Positions 5,988-11,095 of a stretch of DNA of 11,095 nucleotides are shown piece by piece. The stretch is from NCBI GenBank assembly GCA_012510305.1, contig JAAZIE010000137.1, positions 1 to 11,095 on the forward strand. The letters are read 5' to 3'. This DNA comes from Bacillota bacterium (GTDB taxonomy: Bacteria > Bacillota > Dethiobacteria > DTU022). The notes under the pieces are model-generated. The model did not search any database. It was not told the DNA's origin and worked only from the letters and a program-made list of their open reading frames with translations. Position numbers and translations under genes: made by a program. Within the stretch, counting starts at the first letter, position 1. Each line of letters opens with the position of its first letter.

Positions 5988-8348
5988 ATGAGGCGGGGAG
6001 AGGGTATTAAAAAATTATATTCTCCCGGGGAACAGCCGGCCCGGTGGGCCGCGCTGGCGGTATCTCTTTTAATCCTTTTCACGGCGGTTCTGTGGGTCCG
6101 CCATGCGGTAAAACGGGACGATTCCAGCGCCGTTGCCGGAGAGGCGGCCGGGGGAAAGCGGGTTATCCTGCTGCTGGCGGACCGCCTCACCTATACCGAC
6201 TTGCTCTGCGGAGCGGGCCCGAACCTCTCCCGCCTTCTTGAAGAAGGGGCGGTGGCCCTGATGAATGTGCGCACCGCCGGCGCAGGCAGCGAAAGCGGTT
6301 ACCTGAGCTTCGGTGCCGCCGCCCGGGCGGCGGCCGGTCCGGAGGGAGGCTGCGCCTTTGGCCGGGAAGAGCTGGTCGAGGGAGAGAAAGCCGGAGTTGT
6401 TTTTAAGCGCTGTACCGGCAAAAAACCCGACGGGGCGCTGCTTCACCTTCAGGCAGCTTTGCTTCAGGAAACAAACAGCGCCCTGCCCTATCCCGTTGAA
6501 GTGGGCTTTTTGGGGGAGAGGCTCAAGGAAAAGGGGCTTACCGCGGCCGTCTGGGGCAGCGCCGACGGGGCCTTGCCGGGCCGCGGTGCTGTGCTGGTGG
6601 CGATGGATGCCGGTGGAGAGGTTTCCAGCGGGGCGGTGGGAGCGGCCCTGCTGAAGAAGTCCCCTTTTTTCCCTTTCGGGGTGCAAACGGATCTTGAAAA
6701 AATCACCGCCGTCCTGGCGGCGAATTTGGATCGGGCCGAGCTGCACCTGGTGGAATTCGGCGACAGCACCCGCCTCGATGAGTACTGGCCGCAGCTGCAC
6801 CCGGCCAGGGGAGAAGTACTTTTCAACCGGACCATGGAAAACCTGGATCTGCTGGCGGGAAAGCTCTTGTCCCTGCTCGGTGAAAACGATCTGCTGCTCC
6901 TGGCGGTGCCTTCGCTGCCGCTTAACCGTACTGCCGGCGAGGGGAGGCTGGCCCCGCTGGCTCTGTTCGGCGCCGGCCGGGGCACACCGGGCCTTTTTGG
7001 CAGCCTCTCCACCCGCCGCCCGGGCCTGGTTCAGAATACCGACTTGGCCCCGCTGATCCTCTCCTTGCTCAGCGGTACAGACAGTATATCTGCAGCCCCC
7101 GTTTGCCCCGCCGCCTCCTTCAGCATAACCCCGCAAAAAAAGGCTTTAATCTTTTTGGAGGACTTCAACCGCCGCGCCGCGCTGGTTTTTGAGCAGCGCC
7201 CCCCGCTTTTAAAAACCTACATCGCCCTGCTGATGCTGGTGCTCCTGCTCACCCTGGCCGGGATAATTCTTAAAATTCGCCGGGCGCTCCGTCCCGCCGG
7301 CGGACTGATCGGGGCGCTTTTAACGGTACCCCCGGCCCTGCTGCTGCTCCCCGGGATTATCCCCTTTCCGCTGCCCGGAACAGCGGCCAGCGGGCTGGTT
7401 CTCGCTGCAACGGTGCTGCTGCTTACCCTGCTGCTGCAGCCCCCGGCCGGGCGGGTGAAGTCGCTTTACTGGGCCGTCCTGGGCTGGGGTACCGCCCTGG
7501 CTTTGCTCGCCGACACCCTCGCGGGAGCACCCCTGCAGCAGTTCTCCCTGCTCAGCTATGATCCTGTTGGCGGAGCGCGCTATTACGGCATGGGCAACGA
7601 ATATGCGGGGGTGCTCATCGGGTCGGCCCTGCTGGGGACAATTTCATTAACCGCTTACATTGACGCTTCCACCTCTCGCTGCGAAACAAATTCTTCCCGG
7701 AAAAAAGCGCTGACCGCGGCGGTCCTGATAGCCCTGTGCTTTTACGGGGTGATTATTTTTATCCTGGCCGCGCCCAATTTTGGGGCCAACCTGGGCGGCT
7801 GTCTCACCGCGGCGGCAGCCTTCGGGGTATCCTGGGCCGGCCTGGCCGGGGGGCCGGGCGGGGGCAAAAAATACCTGCCGGGCCGCCTGTTTCTTTTTCT
7901 GCTGGCTGCCGCAGGGCTGCTCTGGCTGCTCAATGACGGCTGCCCCGGGCTGCCGCCCTCCCACGTGGGTCTTTTCGGGAAGATGGTCCGCCTGCGCGGC
8001 CCGGCCGGTTTTTGGGAGACGGTTCTGCGCAAAATGGAGATGAACCTGAGGCTGATGCGCTACTCCATCTGGAGCCGGGCTTTTGTGACCCTGGTGGGGC
8101 TCTGCGCCGTCTTTGCAGTTTACCCCGGCGGCGGTTTCTTGAAGCGGCTGCAAAATGAGCAGCCCTATCTTGTTGCCGGCGTGAGCGCGGCGCTGGCCGG
8201 TGCCGCCGCCGCCCTGCTGACCAACGATTCCGGGGTGGTGACGGCGGCAACGCTGCTTCTTTATGCTGTGCCTCCGGCGCTGATTGCGGTGATGCAGAGC
8301 GCTTTTCAGCCGACGAAGGGGCCTATTGCCGAAAACCAGCAGGATTAA
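5988..8348 (+). CDS. Large membrane protein with degenerate alkaline-phosphatase-like outer domain
   Basis: A 786-residue protein of unknown function. One membrane helix at about 20-37 is followed by a domain of some 370 residues outside the cell, then about ten helices from residue 410 to the end. The outer domain has the outline of the alkaline-phosphatase/phosphoglycerate-mutase superfamily: RVILLLADRLTYTDLL as first strand, SGYLSFGAAAR where the nucleophile loop should be, LVEFGDSTRLDEY, and STRRPGLVQNTDLAPLIL near its end. The expected Asp-His metal site is not seen; DLLLLAVPSLPLN stands there, so catalysis is doubtful. The membrane part has striking loops, YYGMGNEYAGVLIG and TNDSGVV, likely conserved functional positions. 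ATG 5988 is preferred to TTG 5982 because GGTGA lies at 5976-5980. It follows the glycosyltransferase closely, suggesting a shared envelope or glycan role; a ligase, flippase or modifying enzyme are all possible. Confidence 0.75.
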   Translation: MRRGEGIKKLYSPGEQPARWAALAVSLLILFTAVLWVRHAVKRDDSSAVAGEAAGGKRVILLLADRLTYTDLLCGAGPNLSRLLEEGAVALMNVRTAGAGSESGYLSFGAAARAAAGPEGGCAFGREELVEGEKAGVVFKRCTGKKPDGALLHLQAALLQETNSALPYPVEVGFLGERLKEKGLTAAVWGSADGALPGRGAVLVAMDAGGEVSSGAVGAALLKKSPFFPFGVQTDLEKITAVLAANLDRAELHLVEFGDSTRLDEYWPQLHPARGEVLFNRTMENLDLLAGKLLSLLGENDLLLLAVPSLPLNRTAGEGRLAPLALFGAGRGTPGLFGSLSTRRPGLVQNTDLAPLILSLLSGTDSISAAPVCPAASFSITPQKKALIFLEDFNRRAALVFEQRPPLLKTYIALLMLVLLLTLAGIILKIRRALRPAGGLIGALLTVPPALLLLPGIIPFPLPGTAASGLVLAATVLLLTLLLQPPAGRVKSLYWAVLGWGTALALLADTLAGAPLQQFSLLSYDPVGGARYYGMGNEYAGVLIGSALLGTISLTAYIDASTSRCETNSSRKKALTAAVLIALCFYGVIIFILAAPNFGANLGGCLTAAAAFGVSWAGLAGGPGGGKKYLPGRLFLFLLAAAGLLWLLNDGCPGLPPSHVGLFGKMVRLRGPAGFWETVLRKMEMNLRLMRYSIWSRAFVTLVGLCAVFAVYPGGGFLKRLQNEQPYLVAGVSAALAGAAAALLTNDSGVVTAATLLLYAVPPALIAVMQSAFQPTKGPIAENQQD

Positions 8349-8386
8349 CTCCCGTTTAAGGGAATAGCTAAAGAGTATACTTTTAG

Positions 8387-8395
8387 TAAAGGAGG
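8387..8395 (+). promoter_or_regulatory. Strong ribosome binding site that supports a TTG start
   Basis: TAAAGGAGG lies eight bases before TTG 8404. The next in-frame ATG is far inside the conserved domain (about residue 95), so this site fixes the unusual start. A TATACT at 8376-8381 upstream resembles a -10 box, but its -35 partner is poor and the leader would start inside the ribosome site, so no promoter is called. Confidence 0.8.
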
Positions 8396-8403
8396 TTTCC
8401 TGC

Positions 8404-9702
8404 TTGGAAGAAAAATACTTGAGCACGTTGTTGCCCAACGGGATCCGGCTCACATTTATCCCGGCGGTAAAATTCAAGACGATCAGCCTGGCCCTCTTTA
8501 TTCACCAGGAACTGGCCGCAGAAAAGGCCACTTTTACGGCGCTGCTGCCCCAGGTCCTGGAGCGAGGCAGCCGGCGCTATCCCGATAACCTGACCCTGCG
8601 CCGCGAGCTCGAAGCGCTTTACGGCGCAGCGCTGTCCACGGGCGTCCAGAAAAAAGGAGAGCGTCACCTCATCTCTTTTTCCATGGAGATGATGCACGGT
8701 AAATATGTAGGTGCAGAGGGGCAGATGCTGCGCCAGGGCCTTTCCATTCTCGGCGGGATCGCCGGCGACCCCCTGGTGGTGCACGGCGGCTTTAAAGAAG
8801 AATATGTGGCCCAGGAAAAGGAGCAGCTGGAGAAAACGATTCGGGGGCTGATCAACAACAAGTCGCTCTATGCCGTTGAAAAATGCCTGCAGAGCATGTG
8901 TGCGGGCGAGCGGTACGGAGTTTTTCGGTACGGCCGCCTGGAAGAGCTGGAGCGGATCGACCCCGCTTCTCTCTGGCGCTACTACCGCGAAGTCCTTGCG
9001 GTCAACCCGGTGGAGCTCTATGTCGTAGGGGACTTTGAGCCGGAGCAGGTGGAAGAGGCGGCGAGGGAGACGATTTTCTTCAGCCGCGGGCCGCGGGAAG
9101 AGGAGCTGCCCCGAACTGAGGTTCACGCTGAGCCCGCAGAAACAAAATTCATTCGGGAAGCGATGCCGGTAAACCAGGCCAAGCTGGTGATGGGCTTCCG
9201 CACAAATACCGCTTATGACGATCCCCTTTATTTTGCCCTGGTTCTTTACAGCGGCATCCTGGGCGGTTTTCCCCATTCCAAGCTTTTTCTCAATGTGCGC
9301 GAAAAAGCCGGCCTGGCCTACTACGCCTACTCCCGGCTGGAGAAGCACAAGGGGATCATGATCATTGCCGCCGGGATCGAGGGCAGCAAGTATGAACAGG
9401 CCCGCGAGATCATCGAAAGACAGGTGGAGGAGATGTACCGGGGCCGGATCAGCGACCTGGAGCTGGAGAACACCCGCCGCGGCCTGGTGAACCAGCTTCG
9501 CCTCCAGGAAGACAGCCCTCACCAGCAGATCAACCGCCACCTTGACGGGGTGATTGGCGGTAAGAGATACAGCCCCGCGGAGATGATCGAAGCGCTGGAG
9601 AGCGCGAGCGTAAACGAGATCAGGGCGGCGGCGGAGCGAATCAGGCTCGATACCGTCTACCTGCTGCAAAACGAGGAAGGGGTGTTGCCCGATGCCCGGT
9701 AA
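8404..9702 (+). CDS. yfmF: M16-family peptidase homologue without zinc motif, YmfF-like
   Basis: A 432-residue M16 (pitrilysin/processing peptidase) family protein of the YmfF type. It opens LSTLLPNGIRLTFIP, the standard M16 first strand. Where the active family has HxxEH it reads ALLPQ (residues 46-50), followed by the usual LERGS, so all three catalytic or ligand positions are gone and the subunit is predicted inactive. The second domain has NVREKAGLAYYAYSRL, the substrate-site strand typical of M16 non-catalytic partners. Such proteins work as heterodimers with an active partner, here the next gene, which it overlaps by 11 bases. In Bacillus subtilis the pair (ymfF, ymfH) is linked to the aminopentanol modification of elongation factor P; no efp is in this window, so that role is by homology only. 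It probably starts the two-gene unit. Confidence 0.9.
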   Translation: MEEKYLSTLLPNGIRLTFIPAVKFKTISLALFIHQELAAEKATFTALLPQVLERGSRRYPDNLTLRRELEALYGAALSTGVQKKGERHLISFSMEMMHGKYVGAEGQMLRQGLSILGGIAGDPLVVHGGFKEEYVAQEKEQLEKTIRGLINNKSLYAVEKCLQSMCAGERYGVFRYGRLEELERIDPASLWRYYREVLAVNPVELYVVGDFEPEQVEEAARETIFFSRGPREEELPRTEVHAEPAETKFIREAMPVNQAKLVMGFRTNTAYDDPLYFALVLYSGILGGFPHSKLFLNVREKAGLAYYAYSRLEKHKGIMIIAAGIEGSKYEQAREIIERQVEEMYRGRISDLELENTRRGLVNQLRLQEDSPHQQINRHLDGVIGGKRYSPAEMIEALESASVNEIRAAAERIRLDTVYLLQNEEGVLPDAR

Positions 9703-10996
9703 AAACAGCCGGAAGGTGCAGGAATTTGCCGAGCTGCAGGAGACCCTATTCAGCTACCGGATCTACCCGGGGCTGCAGCTTTATGTTCTCCCCAAGGCCG
9801 GTTATCAGAACAAGTACGCCGCTTTTTCCACTCGCTTCGGCTCCATCGACAACCGTTTCCGGGTTGACGGGGCCGGTGAGGCGGTCAAGGTTCCCGAGGG
9901 AGTGGCCCATTTTCTGGAGCACAAGCTTTTCGAGGATGAGCGGGGCAATGTTTTTGACCGTTTCGCCGCTCTCGGGGCTTCCTCCAACGCCTTTACTTCC
10001 TTTACGCAAACCACCTACCTGTTCTCGACCACCGATCATTTTACGGAGTGCCTGGAGTTGCTGCTCGACTTTGTTCAGGAACCTTACTTTACCGACGAGT
10101 CGGTGAGCAAAGAGCAGGGTATTATTGCGCAGGAGATTCGCATGTACGAAGACAATCCCGACTGGCGGGCCTTTTTTGACCTGCTGCAGTCGCTCTACAG
10201 GGACCACCCGGTGCGCGAAGATATCGCCGGCACGGTGGAGAGCATCTCCGGGATCACCCCTGATTTGCTCTACCAGTGCTACCGCCGTTTTTACCATCCC
10301 AGCAACATGGCTCTTTTTGTCGTGGGCGATCTCGATCCGGAGATGGTTCGACAGCAGGTAGCGGACAATATCGCCCGGCACAGCTACAGGGAGCTCGGCG
10401 AAATTATCCGCCTCTACCCCGATGAACCGGAAGCGGTGCCGCGGAGCCGGGTCACCCGCGAAATGGTCGTTTCGGAGCCGCTCTTCAACCTGGGGTTCAA
10501 GGATGCGGCGGGGGCCGGGCTGGGAGGTGAGGCGCTGCTACGCCGCGAAGCGGCCATGGAAGTGCTTCTCGATATGATCTTCGGGCCCAGCGAGCCGCTG
10601 TTCAACGAGCTGTACGAGGACCTGCTTATCGACGACAGTTTTGACGCCGGTTATACCGCCGAGTTGAGCTACGCTTATGTTCTCATCGGCGGGGCGACCA
10701 GGGATCCGGACCGTCTTTATGAGCGGATCATGGCCGCAATTGAGGAGACAAAAGAAAAGGGCCCCGGTGAAGAGCAGTTTGAGCGGCACCGGCGCAACCT
10801 GCTGGGCAAGTTCATGCGCCGCTTCAATTCCTTGGAGTTCATCGCGCACAACTACCTGGCCTACCGCTTCCGCGGCAGCGATCTATTCCGCTACCCGGCC
10901 GTGCTGCAGCAGGTGAGCCTGGAAGAGGTCCGGGCACTTCTCGAAGAGGTCCTGGCCCCCGAAAAACACGCCCTTTCCCTGATCCTCCCCCAATAA
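9692..10996 (+). CDS. yfmH: Active-type M16 zinc peptidase, YmfH-like
   Basis: A 434-residue M16 metallopeptidase of the YmfH type. The inverted zinc motif HFLEH is intact (His73, Glu76, His77), with the third ligand expected at Glu148 in QGIIAQEIRMYEDNP. The stretch KLFEDERGNVFDRFAALGASSNAFTS after the motif is the usual M16 substrate-clamp region. It begins at ATG 9692 inside the previous gene, with GAGGAAGGGG at 9673-9682 as ribosome site, so the two subunits are made together. Expected role: catalytic half of a heterodimeric cytoplasmic peptidase; the substrate is unknown, and a link with elongation factor P maturation is taken from the B. subtilis pair. Length is normal for the family. 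A hairpin begins on its last base. Confidence 0.92.
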   Translation: MPGKNSRKVQEFAELQETLFSYRIYPGLQLYVLPKAGYQNKYAAFSTRFGSIDNRFRVDGAGEAVKVPEGVAHFLEHKLFEDERGNVFDRFAALGASSNAFTSFTQTTYLFSTTDHFTECLELLLDFVQEPYFTDESVSKEQGIIAQEIRMYEDNPDWRAFFDLLQSLYRDHPVREDIAGTVESISGITPDLLYQCYRRFYHPSNMALFVVGDLDPEMVRQQVADNIARHSYRELGEIIRLYPDEPEAVPRSRVTREMVVSEPLFNLGFKDAAGAGLGGEALLRREAAMEVLLDMIFGPSEPLFNELYEDLLIDDSFDAGYTAELSYAYVLIGGATRDPDRLYERIMAAIEETKEKGPGEEQFERHRRNLLGKFMRRFNSLEFIAHNYLAYRFRGSDLFRYPAVLQQVSLEEVRALLEEVLAPEKHALSLILPQ

Positions 10997-11020
10997 GTCA
11001 AGGGGACGGTGACTTTGACT
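10996..11020. repeat. Small palindromic element at the end of the M16 gene pair
   Basis: AGTCAA (10996-11001) pairs with TTGACT (11015-11020), extendable by one G-T pair, around the 13-base stretch GGGGACGGTGACT. It shares loop length and the first seven loop bases, GGGGACG, with the hairpin at 3834-3872, though stems differ. It starts on the last base of the stop codon and lies between converging frames. There is no T-run, so termination is doubtful. Confidence 0.55.
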
Positions 11021-11033
11021 CTCACCCTGCGAT

Positions 11034-11095
11034 TCAGGGGAGGGTTTCGGACTTGATCCGGGCGAGGGCAGCGGTAAAGTTATCGGGCTGTTCGT
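11034..11095 (-). CDS. Possible C-terminal end of an unidentified minus-strand gene
   Basis: Reading leftward from the right edge, one frame gives EQPDNFTAALARIKSETLP and then a TGA at 11034-11036. The composition, helical and charged, looks like a genuine C-terminus, while the other two minus-strand frames give either an early stop or a long serine/proline-rich run. It is too short to identify. If real, it converges on the M16 pair with the palindromic element in between. Confidence 0.3.
   Translation of the reverse strand, partial: EQPDNFTAALARIKSETLP

Noticed and set aside
5657..7136. Long minus-strand open frames opposite the glycosyltransferase and the membrane protein
   Set aside because: They are antisense shadows caused by high GC at third codon positions; the plus-strand proteins have clear family motifs and membrane patterns.

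Overview
The window looks like chromosome of a GC-rich anaerobic bacterium, most likely a low-GC-phylum (Firmicutes) member of the Clostridia/Peptococcaceae/Moorella type. This is judged from gene content: an HdrA/MvhD-type electron-transfer operon, a YmfF/YmfH M16 peptidase pair typical of Firmicutes, strong AAGGAGG-type ribosome binding sites, and use of GTG and TTG starts. Nothing in the window fixes the genus.

Region 1 (1-3813) is one tightly packed plus-strand operon: the 3' end of hdrA, then an MvhD-like subunit, two iron-sulfur proteins rich in cysteine, and a FAD/NAD(P) oxidoreductase with a C-terminal [2Fe-2S] site. This set matches the FlxABCD-HdrABC NADH dehydrogenase/heterodisulfide reductase family, arranged here as hdrA-flxD-flxC-flxB-flxA. 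The expected job is to take electrons from NAD(P)H at FlxA, pass them through FlxB/C/D to the FAD of HdrA, and bifurcate them between ferredoxin and a disulfide-type or other acceptor. HdrB and HdrC are not in the window and may lie upstream.

Region 2 (3814-4237) is a 424-base gap without a convincing gene. It holds a 13-bp perfect hairpin just after the operon, then a cluster of small palindromic repeats: two 32-base direct copies of one hairpin, a related hairpin in the opposite orientation, a partial copy, and 24-base direct repeats at both ends.

Region 3 (4238-8348) has an RseC-family membrane protein, a family 4 glycosyltransferase, and a large membrane protein with an alkaline-phosphatase-like outer domain that seems to have lost its metal ligands. 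The last two are nearly contiguous and probably form a surface-glycan or envelope unit of unknown product.

Region 4 (8404-10996) is a two-gene unit of M16 metallopeptidase family proteins, the first without and the second with the HxxEH zinc motif, overlapping by 11 bases. A second small hairpin at 10996-11020 shares the loop sequence GGGGACG and the 13-base loop length of the hairpin at 3834-3872 although its stem is different. After it, a minus-strand reading frame with a plausible C-terminus runs off the right edge.
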